Shown one piece after another: positions 1-9,900 of a stretch of 31,846 bases of DNA (position 1 is its first letter; each line of letters starts with the position of its first letter). Under the pieces are notes generated by a model. The model did not search any database. It was not told the origin of the DNA and was given only the letters and a program-made list of their open reading frames with translations. The stretch spans positions 1 through 31,846 of the forward strand of contig JACDCP010000003.1 in the NCBI GenBank assembly GCA_013817465.1. The letters run 5' to 3'. Both the position numbers and the translations under genes were made by a program. Origin of the DNA: Gammaproteobacteria bacterium (GTDB taxonomy: Bacteria; Pseudomonadota; Gammaproteobacteria; Steroidobacterales; JACDCP01).

Positions 1-690
1 TGAGTCCTCGCGCGTCTCCAAGTGATCTCATTCAGAAACTTGTCGCGGCCAAAAACGTCGTTCAGAGCGAGGCGGACGAACGAATTGACTCGCCAATCGC
101 AATGCACGTAGATGCTGCCATCCTTGCATCAGGTCGCGCATCAGAACGAGGCGTTCGTAGATCATCGCGAGGAACGAATCGGCGCCCAGCCCCCAAGTAT
201 CTCGGTAAGCGATCTGCTCGAGCAGATTTGGTTCCTTGTGAAAGGTCTCGTTGCCGATCTCTATATCCATCGAGAAATCGGCGCCGACATCGAACGGCGG
301 ATCGATGTAGATGAGTTTGAGGCCGCCCGCATCCTCGATCTGCCGGCGCAGCGCGCCGCACTTCAGCGATGACAAGATCAGCTTGTTGTCGCCCCAGATG
401 AGCTTGTTGGTCCAGCCCTTGAGCTGGCGGCCGCGCGAATCGAACAGATCGCGCTGGATGTCGGGCGCCTCCTTGCGCGGCTCGTCGACGTGCTCCAATG
501 ACTGGAACGGCAGCACGGTCGTGCAGACCTCGCGGGTCTTGCCGTTCCAGACCAGCTCGACTTCGCGCTTGTCCTCGAAAAGAATGAAGCGGTACTTCTC
601 CGGCAGGTGCTTGCCCTGCTGGATCAGCTCGGTCAGATCGCGTTTCTCGGCATCGGTGAGCTCATACGATTCTTTGTGCGAACGGGGCAT
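1..690 (-). pseudogene. Type III-like DNA methyltransferase (Mod), partial and frameshifted
   Basis: This is the N-terminal part of a site-specific DNA methyltransferase, the modification subunit of an R-M system. The reading frame from ATG at 690 gives the SAM/catalytic region: LIYIDPPFDVGADF contains a DPPF motif, as in N4/N6-adenine beta-class enzymes, and is followed by YRDTWG and YERLVLMRDLM. After RDLMQG the frame turns to nonsense. A different frame, from about base 119 downward, continues with GSIYVHCDWRVNSFVRLAL and then NDVFGRDKFLNEITW, which is the expected next block of this family. The two frames meet near bases 119-126, so 1 base has been gained or 2 lost there. The restored frame runs off the window start, so the rest of the gene is unseen. 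The start codon lies 5 bases after the toxin stop, implying co-transcription with res and the toxin-antitoxin pair. Family assignment is confident. Whether the frameshift is real is not known. Confidence 0.85.
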
Positions 691-695
691 CAGTA

Positions 696-1103
696 TCAGA
701 CAGCAGCAAGTGCTTCGGCGATCGATCGAGTCAACTCCGGCGCTGCATTGCGCAGCTTCTGATCTTCGGTCACGAGTGGAATACCGAGGTGTTCGGCGGC
801 CGCCAGAAAGCGCGCGTCATAGACTGCGATGCGTCGCGCAATCGCTACGTTCAAAGCCGCCGCGTGCGGGACCGTCAGCGTATCGGCTCCGAGCATGGTC
901 TCCGCCTCCAGGAGGTATCGGCGTGCGTCATCGGCGGATGCCTTACCGGTGCGGACGTAGGTCGCCATGACATTGCTGAACTCGATGAGCGCGTAGAACT
1001 CGGTACACCAGTCCGGGTCGGCTTGCTGAAGCTGCCGCGCAGCAACGGTCCAGTCGTTCTCCACCCAGAGCGAAACCGCGATGTTGGTGTCGATGAGCAC
1101 CAT
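696..1103 (-). CDS. PIN-domain toxin (VapC/FitB type)
   Basis: The 135-aa product is a small PIN-domain ribonuclease of the type II toxin VapC/FitB class, which cleaves RNA in a metal-dependent way. It starts MVLIDTNIAVSLWVE. The acidic residues expected of a PIN active site are visible at D5, E41 (ALIEFSNV), D96 (VYDARFL) and D114 (VTEDQKL). The ATG at 1103 is preferred because it places the beta-strand VLIDTN at the very N-terminus, as usual in this family. Sequence upstream in this frame is antisense-like and encodes the antitoxin in another frame. The gene begins 11 bases after the antitoxin stop and ends 5 bases before the methyltransferase start, so the pair sits inside the R-M operon. 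The target RNA cannot be told from the sequence. Confidence 0.9.
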   Translation of the reverse strand: MVLIDTNIAVSLWVENDWTVAARQLQQADPDWCTEFYALIEFSNVMATYVRTGKASADDARRYLLEAETMLGADTLTVPHAAALNVAIARRIAVYDARFLAAAEHLGIPLVTEDQKLRNAAPELTRSIAEALAAV

Positions 1104-1114
1104 GCCGTTGACCG

Positions 1115-1342
1115 CTAATCGCGGCCTTCGGCAATAGCGGCTTCGATGTCTTCGATGGTCGGGCGGTAGCCGCTGGCCAGACGCAACGGCGGGGAAAGCT
1201 TGAACCGTTGCCGGGGCGGCGCCAGCCCCTGTTCGAGCAGCGTGACCGCTTCCTTGGTCAGGGAGCGCCGATGGCGCTGCGCCTGCGCCTTGAGGCGGGC
1301 GTGGAGGTCGTCGGGCAGATTCTTGATGACGAGCGTGGCCAT
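1115..1342 (-). CDS. Ribbon-helix-helix antitoxin (FitA/VapB type)
   Basis: This 75-aa protein begins MATLVIKNLPDDLHARLKAQ, the characteristic N-terminus of FitA-like Arc/MetJ ribbon-helix-helix antitoxins. The strand LVIKNLP would pair with a second monomer to bind DNA. The C-terminal half (RPTIEDIEAAIAEGRD) is the expected toxin-binding tail. It lies directly upstream of the PIN toxin on the same strand, 11 bases apart, which is the standard antitoxin-toxin order. Such antitoxins normally repress their own promoter. Here the 39-base gap to res (1343-1381) would have to hold any private operator, and I see no clear inverted repeat in it. The pair may be read mainly from the res promoter. Confidence 0.9.
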   Translation of the reverse strand: MATLVIKNLPDDLHARLKAQAQRHRRSLTKEAVTLLEQGLAPPRQRFKLSPPLRLASGYRPTIEDIEAAIAEGRD

Positions 1343-1381
1343 GGCGGTGCAACCTGAACGGTGTGAAACGCTTCCATTGTA

Positions 1382-4105
1382 CTAGTCTTTAGGATCCATC
1401 TGGTAGTCCTTGAACCCCGCTCGCAGGGCGGCAAAGCTTTTCGGCGGGTCGCGTTCGAAGCCCTTCTGATCCACGTAGACGAAACCATACGCCGCGCCGC
1501 CGTCCGCGCGGCTCGCTGCGATGGCATCCGAGCACCAGTCGCGCAGGCGCTTCATTTTCTGCGGCAGATCCAGCTCCTCGCGGCCCTTGGTCTCGACGAT
1601 CCAGACGGTTCCGTCTGCCCCTTTCACGAAGAAATCCGGGACGTAGTTCGACAGATCGCCGTTTGCCCGCACATAGTCGATCTTGAATCCGATCGCGAGA
1701 TAATTCTTGGCAAACGCAGTCACGTCCGGCGCCAAGTCGAGAAAGCGGGCGAACTTCAGCTCGAAACCGCCCGAGTGCGGCTCGCCGACGAGCTTGCTGA
1801 ATATCGATTTCCCCGATACGAAAAATGGCCGGTTCGCGGTGCGGAACGGCCGCATGTTGCGCAGGCGGATGGTGTCCTCGATGCGCGTCGACCCGGCATC
1901 CTGCACCGTGAGCAGGTTGATCGCCTTGCGGAACGAGTCGAACAGGATCTTGCCGGCGTCGGGTTCTGACAGGTTGCGCAACACCACCGGGTCTTCGAGA
2001 TCGACCGGCGAGGCCTCGAACAGGTGCTCGCGCAGGAAGGTCTTGACCTTGCCATAGAGCACTTCGTAGCCGCCGACGAGGCGCAGGTCCTTCAATAGCT
2101 GGCGGGCGAAGAAGCCGACCACCGAGCGATAATCCGCGGGTCCGCTGCCGTCGAGCCGGAGCGTGTGGTGAACCTCGTAGTCGAGCAGGGTCTTGAACAC
2201 GATCTCGCGGGTCTCCTCGGCCGTGAACGGCTTGAGCGGCAGGCGGACGTTGCCGAGTGCGGCCGGATTCAGCGCGTCGAGATCCTTGTAGCTGCGATCG
2301 AAGCGGCGCGCGAGCTTCGGCAGCTCGATGTCCAGCGCCTCGATGTCCTTGGCGGGATCCTCGCTGTCCACTTCGACGATCAGCGAGTCGGGCCGCGCGC
2401 CGGCGCCCATCGGCACGCGTTCCAGAATGACGCCTTCATCCTGGATGGATTCGACGAATTCCATGAATAATGGCGTGCCCATGACCGAGACGGTCTCCGC
2501 CACGTCCGTACCGAAATACATGCGGCGCAGGCCGCGGCCCAGCGTCTGCTCGGGCAGGATGTTGGCCCTGGCTGCAAATGCGCGCAGGCCGACGATGGTA
2601 GTGACGTTGCGCACGTCCCAGCCTTCCTTGAGCATGAGCACCGAGACGATGGCCTTGTAAGGACTCTGCCAGGTATCGATGGCGTTCGCCGCCGCGCGAA
2701 GCGCCTCCAGCTCCTGCTTCTTCTTGCCCGAGGCGGCCTCGGAAATCTCGCCGTTGTTCTTCGTGTGAATCACGAGCACCGCACCCTCGAGCTCGGCGCA
2801 GTTCTGCTCGAGCCACGCGCCGACTTCGTCGCAGTTGCGCGTGTCGTCGACCATGACGAACAGCACGGCCTTCCTGCCCAGGGTTTCGTGCTCGGCGAAG
2901 CTGCCGCGCCATTCCTCGATGCCGAGCTGCAGGTAGTCCTCGTAACGCTCGGCGAAGATTGCGCTCTTGCGCTCCTCGAGCCGTGCGCGGCTCGGCGCGT
3001 CCGGCAGCACGGGGTGCTTGACGACGTTCTGGTGGATGGCCTCGACGAGCGGATAGTCCGAGACCGTCTGCGCGAAAATCGCCCCGTTCAAGTGTCGCGG
3101 CGTCGCGGTCACGTCCACCTGCAGAGAGAGGCTTCTATCCTTCTGGAGCATGCGGTGGTGGATGTCCTGGATGCTCTTGAACCACGCGAGCCGGCTGTCG
3201 TGGATGTGGTGCGCCTCGTCGTTGAATACCGCCAGCTCGTCGATCTCGCGCACGATTTCGCCGAGGTCGGTTTTGCTGTCGGTCGTCTTGCCGGCCGGCC
3301 GCGGGCCGAACGGCGCGAGGAAATAATCGCGCAGGTCGTCGTCCTCCAGCGAGGGATCGTGCACGTCGCCGAGGAAAACGCGATGGATATTGGTCAGGAA
3401 CAGGTTGCCGGTATCGCGCACGACCCGGACGTCGTCCTGGATGTGCAGCGTGAGCTGGAAGTCGTCACGCCAGTTGCGGCCCTCGTGGCCGTTGTCCGGC
3501 AGGATCGGATCGTTGAAGAAAATGCACAGTCCGTCGAAATCCGCGCGCAGCCGGTCGAGCACGATGATGTTCGGCGCGATGAGCAGAAAATTGCGCGACA
3601 GTGCCGAGCCCGGCTCGTAGATCCTGTGAAAGAAACTCCAGGCGATGAGCAGTGCGAGCACCTTGGTCTTGCCGGCGCCCGTGGCCATCTTGACGACGTA
3701 ACGCGGCCAGGCCTCGTCGAACATGCCCGCCGAGACCGCGCCCGAGGCGTCGAAGCGCATCAGGTCGAACTTGTCCCGGGCGCGGCGCACGTCGTGCAGC
3801 CAGATCACGGTCTCGACGGCCTCGCGCTGGGCGAAGTAATAGTGGAACGGCGAAAGCGTGCCGTCGGCGTTCGCCGTCAGATGCTCCGTCTCGAACCACC
3901 AGCGCAGCAACGCGCGCGAGGTGTCGGAGGCTCCCGGGTAGCCCGCATCGCGCCAATCCGCGACTTCCTTGCGGATCCTGGCGACGAGGGGCGGCAGGAG
4001 CTTTTCGTAGGCCGTATTGCGAAGCTCCTCGGCCGCCGGGAACCAGCGCTGATCCGGCAGCAAGGCCGCGTACGGCGAGTCCGGGAATTCGGGATGCAGC
4101 GCCAT
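1382..4105 (-). CDS. Type III-like restriction endonuclease subunit (Res), helicase plus nuclease
   Basis: The 907-aa protein is an SF2 helicase/translocase fused to a C-terminal nuclease. It has a P-loop KMATGAGKT near residues 139-147, a DEAH-type box FNDEAHH near 294-300, and motif III VTATP near 332-336. Helicase C-terminal motifs are MLKEGWDVRN and EQTLGRGLRRM. Near 820-842, VPDFFVKGADG followed by WIVETKGRE gives the D...ExK pattern of a PD-(D/E)XK nuclease. It recalls the BPTD_3080 type of restriction endonuclease, although that name is from memory. The ATG at 4105 starts MALHPEFPDSPY and is preferred. An in-frame ATG at 4177 would add 24 residues of unlikely sequence. It is the first gene of the operon res, antitoxin, toxin, mod, whereas in many type III systems mod comes first. 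No disruption is seen. Confidence 0.9.
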   Translation of the reverse strand: MALHPEFPDSPYAALLPDQRWFPAAEELRNTAYEKLLPPLVARIRKEVADWRDAGYPGASDTSRALLRWWFETEHLTANADGTLSPFHYYFAQREAVETVIWLHDVRRARDKFDLMRFDASGAVSAGMFDEAWPRYVVKMATGAGKTKVLALLIAWSFFHRIYEPGSALSRNFLLIAPNIIVLDRLRADFDGLCIFFNDPILPDNGHEGRNWRDDFQLTLHIQDDVRVVRDTGNLFLTNIHRVFLGDVHDPSLEDDDLRDYFLAPFGPRPAGKTTDSKTDLGEIVREIDELAVFNDEAHHIHDSRLAWFKSIQDIHHRMLQKDRSLSLQVDVTATPRHLNGAIFAQTVSDYPLVEAIHQNVVKHPVLPDAPSRARLEERKSAIFAERYEDYLQLGIEEWRGSFAEHETLGRKAVLFVMVDDTRNCDEVGAWLEQNCAELEGAVLVIHTKNNGEISEAASGKKKQELEALRAAANAIDTWQSPYKAIVSVLMLKEGWDVRNVTTIVGLRAFAARANILPEQTLGRGLRRMYFGTDVAETVSVMGTPLFMEFVESIQDEGVILERVPMGAGARPDSLIVEVDSEDPAKDIEALDIELPKLARRFDRSYKDLDALNPAALGNVRLPLKPFTAEETREIVFKTLLDYEVHHTLRLDGSGPADYRSVVGFFARQLLKDLRLVGGYEVLYGKVKTFLREHLFEASPVDLEDPVVLRNLSEPDAGKILFDSFRKAINLLTVQDAGSTRIEDTIRLRNMRPFRTANRPFFVSGKSIFSKLVGEPHSGGFELKFARFLDLAPDVTAFAKNYLAIGFKIDYVRANGDLSNYVPDFFVKGADGTVWIVETKGREELDLPQKMKRLRDWCSDAIAASRADGGAAYGFVYVDQKGFERDPPKSFAALRAGFKDYQMDPKD

Positions 4106-4237
4106 GGGGTCCCCTGTTGCAGGCTGCCAGCTATAGCATGGTTTCAGGCGAGTGTTGAAGTCTGCTGGCATGGCCATCTTGGCTTTCGCCGGCAGTATGG
4201 GCGAGCAACCGATGATAGGAAGGGCTGTGAAAAACGG

Positions 4238-5320
4238 TTACGGTCCTGCAGGGAAAGGGGCGTCCACTCTATCCAAAGGCTGCACCGGCTCCTCGAAGTA
4301 ACGGTGCAGCTCGCCCGGCAGCTCGCGGTAGTCTTCCTCGTCGAGGTCGTGCGGAAACGGGCGCGAGTTGTAGGTGTTCCAGAACAGGATGGTTTCATCG
4401 CGCAGTGATGGACGCTTCATATCCTCGAGCAGCGCCGCGAACGCCTTGCCGGTGTAGGTGCCTTCCAGCGATAAGCTCTCGTGCTCGCGCGCCAGCGCCA
4501 CGGCGCGCATGCCTTCGGGGGTGAAGAGGGCATACTTTTCGCCGTAGAACTCATCCCTCAACTCGATGCCCGCGAGCGGACAGGGCGGAAACGCCGGGTC
4601 GAGCCGGCTGAGCAGCCGATTGACGTTGCGATAGAGGCGCGCCAATCTGGCGCGATTGGCGATCCGTTCCGCCACCACGCGCACGGCGACGATTTTCGTT
4701 TCCAGGCCCGCCGCGCGCAGCCCCAGCGCGAGCCCGGCGGCCGTGCCCATGGTTCCGAGCGCGACATATAGCCGTTGCGGCGGCGGCAGCTCGCCACGCA
4801 GGACCTGGGCGGCGAGCTCGAGGCCGGCGCTCACGAAACCGACCGTGCCGAGGATCGACGAGCCGCCCAACGGAATGTTGAATGAGCCGTGCGGGCGGAC
4901 TCTGCCGGCTGCCCGATCACTGGCCGCCACCTCGAGTCTTGCGCCACAGCGCTTCGCGAACAACAGGTTACGCGCAACGTAGCGGCCGTTGGGTTGATGG
5001 TACAGGACGGAGGTGCTGGCGAGGCCGAGCCCGCCCGCGTAGATCGCCGTTGCGAGCGCGTGGTTCGAACCGGCCGCGCCGAGCGTCAGGACATGATCCG
5101 CACCGCCCTGCCGGGCGCGGCCCAGTAGGAACTCGAGCTTGCGCACCTTGTTGCCGCCGTATCGCAGCGCGCTAACGTCGTCCCGTTTGACGAACAGCTT
5201 GCGAGCGCCAACTGCGTCTCCGAGCCGCTCGAGGCTATGCACAGGCGTCGGGAATTCGCCAAGGCCGACGTACGGCAGACGCCCGGCGAGCCCGGGATAA
5301 GCCTCGAACAGAGCGATCAT
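4238..5320 (-). CDS. D-cysteine desulfhydrase / ACC deaminase-like PLP enzyme
   Basis: A 360-aa fold-type II PLP enzyme. Family members break D-cysteine to pyruvate, sulfide and ammonia, or deaminate 1-aminocyclopropane-1-carboxylate. N-terminal GEFPTPVHSLERL and VKRDDVSALRYGGNKVRKLE are typical of the family, with K58 in GGNKVRK as the likely PLP-binding lysine. GAAGSNHALA near residues 81-90 is the asparagine/serine loop that holds the cofactor. The ATG at 5320 (MIALFEAYPGLAGRLP) is chosen because the family usually starts shortly before PTPV; an upstream in-frame ATG at 5377 adds only low-complexity Arg/Ala sequence. It is divergent from the sheath gene, with about 60 bases between the starts. 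Substrate choice cannot be settled by eye. Confidence 0.88.
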   Translation of the reverse strand: MIALFEAYPGLAGRLPYVGLGEFPTPVHSLERLGDAVGARKLFVKRDDVSALRYGGNKVRKLEFLLGRARQGGADHVLTLGAAGSNHALATAIYAGGLGLASTSVLYHQPNGRYVARNLLFAKRCGARLEVAASDRAAGRVRPHGSFNIPLGGSSILGTVGFVSAGLELAAQVLRGELPPPQRLYVALGTMGTAAGLALGLRAAGLETKIVAVRVVAERIANRARLARLYRNVNRLLSRLDPAFPPCPLAGIELRDEFYGEKYALFTPEGMRAVALAREHESLSLEGTYTGKAFAALLEDMKRPSLRDETILFWNTYNSRPFPHDLDEEDYRELPGELHRYFEEPVQPLDRVDAPFPAGP

Positions 5321-5383
5321 CGATGAAGCCTGCGCAATCGCTGCTCCCGGTGCAAGCCCGCGCCGCCACCGGCGCAACGTTCT

Positions 5384-6991
5384 ATGCTACCTTTGGGAAA
5401 GCAAGTGGAGCTCCGAGTGCAAGAACGTCCCACTCCGGGAATCCAGGTCCAAGCAAGCCCCGACTACGAGCGGTCCATAGTGGCGTCTTCCGCCTCCGTC
5501 ACCGCTTTCATAGGCCGAACACGCCGCGGGCCGGTCAACAGCCCGGTCTATATCTACAGTCCCCAGTCGTTCCAGCGCTACTTCGGGGGCCTGTGGCGCG
5601 AAAGCCCGCTGAGCTTTGCCGTCGGGCAGTACTTCGAGAATGGCGGCCGCAGTGCCGTCATCGTGCGCGTGACCAACGGCGGCGCGCGCGCAACCATCGA
5701 CCTGCCGGCCGGCGACGACGTGCTCGTGCTGGAAGCGAACTCGCCGGGCTCGAACGAAAACCTGCGCGTGTCGATCGATTACGACGGCATCGGCGACAAC
5801 GAGCCCGATTGCTTCAATCTCGTCGTGCAGCGCGTCCGGCAGTTCGGCTCCGAGCGGGTCGAGGACCAGGAATTTCTCACGCGGCTTTCCGTCAATCCGG
5901 AAACCAGGCGCTATGTCGCCGATCTGCTGCTCGGCTCTCAGCTCGTGCGCGTGCGCGGCGCAGTACCCACCGCGCGGCCGGACAAGACAACCGACGCCGC
6001 CGCGGGCTCGGCTGTCAGCTACGTCAATGCCAACAACGACGGCAGCGACGGCGAGCCGCTGACGGATTACGACATCATCGGCTCGGCCGCGGACGCAACC
6101 GGGCTGTTTGCGCTGTCGAATATCGAGCAGCTCAGTCTGTTGTGCGTGCCGTCGCTTTCGCCGGAACGCGACGTCGGAGCTGTCACACTGCTGGCGGCGG
6201 CGCGTTACTGCGTGCAGCGCAAAGCGATCCTCATCGTAGATCCGCCGGCGGACTGGCACACGGCGGATGAAGCGCGGCGAGGTCTGCGACGGCTCAACTT
6301 CGCGTCCGAGAATGCAGCGCTGTTTTATCCAAGGGTGTTTGCGACCGACCCGGACACGGGGCGCAAGTTCCCGGCCGGGCCGTGCGGCGCCATCGCCGGC
6401 ATGATTGCACGCGGCGACGAGCGCGCAAATCTCTGGCAGGCACTGACCGGCGAAGGTACGGTTTTGCGCGGCACGCGGCCGGTGACGACGCTGGAGCCGG
6501 AGGAGGTCGAAATGCTGCGCGCGGCAGGCATCAATGCGATTGCGCCCTGGCGCACGAGTTTCGCAGTGGACGGCCGTGCGCGGACGCTTGCGCACGGTGA
6601 CTGGCGTCAGGCCGGCTGGAGCGATTTCGCCGCCCGGCGCACGGCGCTGCACGTCATCGGCAGCCTCGAGCGCGGCACGCATTGGGTGGTGTTCGTAAAG
6701 AGCGATGCGTCTCTCTGGGCGCGCGTACGGCGTCAGGCGATGGAGTTTCTGCACGAGCTTTACAAGCAGGGCGCCTTCCCGGGTGACACGCCGGCGCAGG
6801 CTTATTTCGTCAAGTGCGATGAGCAGACGACGACCGGCTTCGATATCGAGACGGGCATTCTGCACATCGTCGTCGGCTTTACGTTGGCAAAGCCCGGCAA
6901 TTTCTTTGTATTCAATATAGCCCAGCGCGTAGGGGAAAGCAGCGTGACGCCCGTCGGCCTCAGTCCACACTCGCTGGCCGGGGGCTGTTGA
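5384..6991 (+). CDS. Phage-type contractile tail sheath protein, orphan
   Basis: The 535-aa product resembles contractile tail sheath subunits. Near the N-terminus PGIQVQ, then SASVTAFIGRTRRGPVN, then SPQSFQRYFGG match the sheath start, where a stretch of the form TAFIGxxxxGP is typical. VGQYFENGGRSAVIVRV is the following conserved block. The C-terminal domain carries EFLHELYKQGAFPG and AYFVKCDEQTT, then VVGFTLAKPGNFFVFNI, as in the sheath C-terminal fold. No tube, baseplate, ATPase or other tail gene lies in the window. The neighbours are a PLP enzyme and an oxoprolinase. The start is uncertain: ATG at 5384 has no strong ribosome site, and in-frame GTG codons at 5405 and 5417 are possible. 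The last 190 bases overlap the antisense oxoprolinase reading frame. Such genes could belong to dispersed injection-system or encapsulation machinery, but that is inference. Confidence 0.85.
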   Translation: MLPLGKQVELRVQERPTPGIQVQASPDYERSIVASSASVTAFIGRTRRGPVNSPVYIYSPQSFQRYFGGLWRESPLSFAVGQYFENGGRSAVIVRVTNGGARATIDLPAGDDVLVLEANSPGSNENLRVSIDYDGIGDNEPDCFNLVVQRVRQFGSERVEDQEFLTRLSVNPETRRYVADLLLGSQLVRVRGAVPTARPDKTTDAAAGSAVSYVNANNDGSDGEPLTDYDIIGSAADATGLFALSNIEQLSLLCVPSLSPERDVGAVTLLAAARYCVQRKAILIVDPPADWHTADEARRGLRRLNFASENAALFYPRVFATDPDTGRKFPAGPCGAIAGMIARGDERANLWQALTGEGTVLRGTRPVTTLEPEEVEMLRAAGINAIAPWRTSFAVDGRARTLAHGDWRQAGWSDFAARRTALHVIGSLERGTHWVVFVKSDASLWARVRRQAMEFLHELYKQGAFPGDTPAQAYFVKCDEQTTTGFDIETGILHIVVGFTLAKPGNFFVFNIAQRVGESSVTPVGLSPHSLAGGC

Positions 6992-9900
6992 CAGGAAAAT
7001 GGGGACATTCCGCGCCGTACGCCGAATCCGCCACCGCCCGGCGTCTCGATAACGAACACGTCGCCCGGCAGCATCTGCGCGCTGGCGGTGGCGCCGAGCA
7101 TTTCCACTGTGCCGTCCGCCCGCTCGATGCTGTTGCGTCCGAGCTGGCCCGGCTCGCCGCCCGCCAGACCGAACGGCGCAACGCGCCGGTGGTTCGACAG
7201 GATGGCTGCATCGAGCGGCTCGAGAAACCGGATGCGGCGCACTACGCCGTCACCGCCCCGCTGTCGTCCGGCGCCGCCTGAGCCGCGACGGATGGCGAAC
7301 GAATCGACGCGAACCGGAAAACGCCATTCCAGTACTTCGGGATCCGTCAGTCGGGAATTCGTCATGTGCGTGTGCACCGCGTCCGCGCCGTCGAAGTCCG
7401 CCCCCGCGCCGGCACCGCCGCAAATCGTTTCGTAGTATTGATAGCGCTCGTTGCCGAAGGTGAAGTTGTTCATGCTGCCCTGCGCCGCGGCGAGCACGCC
7501 GAGCGCGCCGTACAGCGCATCCGTCACGCACTGCGATGTCTCCACGTTTCCAGCCACGACCGCCGCGGGCGGCCGAGGGTTGAGCAGACAACGCTCGGGG
7601 ATCAGCACTTCGAGCGGCTCCAGGCAGCCCGCATTGAGCGGAATCGCACGGTCCACGAGCGTGCGGAACACGTAAAGCACGGCAGCCTTGCACACCGAGG
7701 CGGGCGCATTGAAGTTATCGTCGCTCTGCGGAGACGTGCCGCTGAAATCGATGCTGGCCTTGCGCGCCTGCCGATCGACACGAATGCGCACGCAAACGCG
7801 GCTGCCGTTGTCCATCTCGTAATCGAACTCGCCGTCGTCGAGCACCTCGAGAACGCAGCGAACCGACTCGGCCGCGTTGTCCTGCACGTGGCGCATGTAG
7901 GCGCGCACGACGTCGAGCCCGAAATGCCCGACGACCCGTTCCAGCTCTTGCATACCCATTACATTCGCCGCCACCTGCGCCTTGAAATCGGCGATATTCT
8001 GGTCCGGGTTGCGTGCCGGGAGCCGGCCCGCAGCGAGGTGCTTGCGGATGGTCGTTTCATCCAGCCTGCCGCGATGCACGATGCGCAGGTTATCGAACAG
8101 GATGCCTTCTTCGTCGATGTGCCGGCTGTGCGGAGGCATCGATCCCGGCGTAATGCCGCCGATATCGGCGTGGTGAGCGCGCGAAGCGACGCAAAATCGC
8201 AGTTCCTTGCCGCTTTCATCGAACATGGGGGACACGACCGTCACATCCGGCAGGTGCGTGCCGCCGTTGTAGGGCGCATTCAGGAGATACGCATCGCCCG
8301 GCGTGAGTCTGCCTGCGTTCTGCTCGAGCACCGTGCGCACGGAATCGCCCATGGAGCCGAGGTGAATGGGAATGTGCGGTGCATTGGCGACGAGCCCGCC
8401 GTTCGCGTCGAATACGGCACAGGAGAAATCCAGCCGCTCCTTGATGTTGACCGAGTGAGCCGTGTTCTGGAGCACGCTGCCCATCTGTTCGGCGACGTGC
8501 ATGAACAGGTTATTGAAGACTTCGAGCAACACCGGATCGGCGGCCGTGCCGGCAGCCGTCTCGCGGCGCGGCACGGCGGTGCGCTCGAGGACGAGGTGCC
8601 GGTATTCGTTGACTGCGAGCCGCCATCCGGCCTCGAGCACCGTCGTGGCGTTGTCCTCGACGATCAGGGCCGGCCCCGCAATCTCCGCGCCAGTATCGAG
8701 CCCGGCGCGCGAATAGAGCGGCACTTCCTGCCAGATACCGTCGGCATACACGCGCGCAGCACAGGTCGGCGCCGCAGCTCTGTCGCCCGCCACGCGGGGC
8801 GTCTCTGCAAAAGCGCCGGATTCACCGATGGCTTCGACGCCAGCCGCCGCGACGATAACCGGCTTGTCGCCGGTCGCAAAACCGAAGCGCCGACGGTGAC
8901 GCGCCTCGAAGTCCGCGCGCATGGCGCCGGCCTCGTCGACCTGAACGGCGAGCTGCGTGTCCGATCCGGCGTAACGCAGATACGCTCGGCGCTCGACGCG
9001 CATGCGTTCGTCGGGAATGCCCTGCGCTTCCAGCTCGGCGCGCGCGTCGGCCTCGAGCGCCGCGATCGTCTTCCCGAGCATGTCGATGCCTGCATCCTCG
9101 AGCGGCGCCTCGAGGGTACGCTCGCGCAGCGCACGCAAGTCGGCAAGCCCCATACCGTAGGCGGACAGCACGCCCGCGTGTGGGTGGATGAGGATAGTGC
9201 GCACGCCGAGCGTGTCGGCGACACGACACGCATGCTGCCCGGCAGCACCGCCGAAGCAGCAGAGCACGAACTCGGCGGCGTCGCGGCCGCGCTGGATGGT
9301 GATCCGCTTGATGGCGTTCGCCATTTTCTCGACTGCGATGCGCAGAAAGCCTTCTGCAAGCGCCGCTGGCTTTCGCGGTTGCCCGGTCTCATTTTCGACG
9401 CGTCGCGCAAGCTCAGTAAAACGCTTTTCGACGATGCCGGCATCGAGCGATTCGTTGGCGCCCGGGCCGAAAGTTTTCGGGAAAAATCCCGGCTGGATGC
9501 GGCCGAGCAGCACATTGGCATCAGTGATCGTAAGCGGCCCGGCGCGCCGGTAACAGACTGGACCCGGGTCCGCGCCCGCCGATTCGGGACCGACCTGCAG
9601 GCGACCGGCATCGAATGCCAGCACCGAACCCCCGCCGGCGGCGACGGTGTGGATCTTCATGACAGGCGCGCGTACGCGCACGCCGGCAATCTCGCTGTCG
9701 AGGCTGCGCTCGAATTCGCCGGTAAAGACGGAGACGTCGGTCGATGTGCCCCCCATGTCGAAGCCGATGAGTCTGTCGTAGCCGGCTGCGGTCGCAGTAC
9801 GCACCATGCCGACAACGCCGCCGGCCGGACCGGACAGAATCGCGTCCTTGCCACGGAAGCGATGCGCGTCAGTGAGGCCGCCATTGCTCTGCATGAACAT

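Noticed and set aside
2765..4408. Long plus-strand open frame antisense to res
   Set aside because: It mirrors the res gene, has no recognisable domain and shows the Arg/Val/Asp-rich composition usual for the opposite strand of GC-rich genes.
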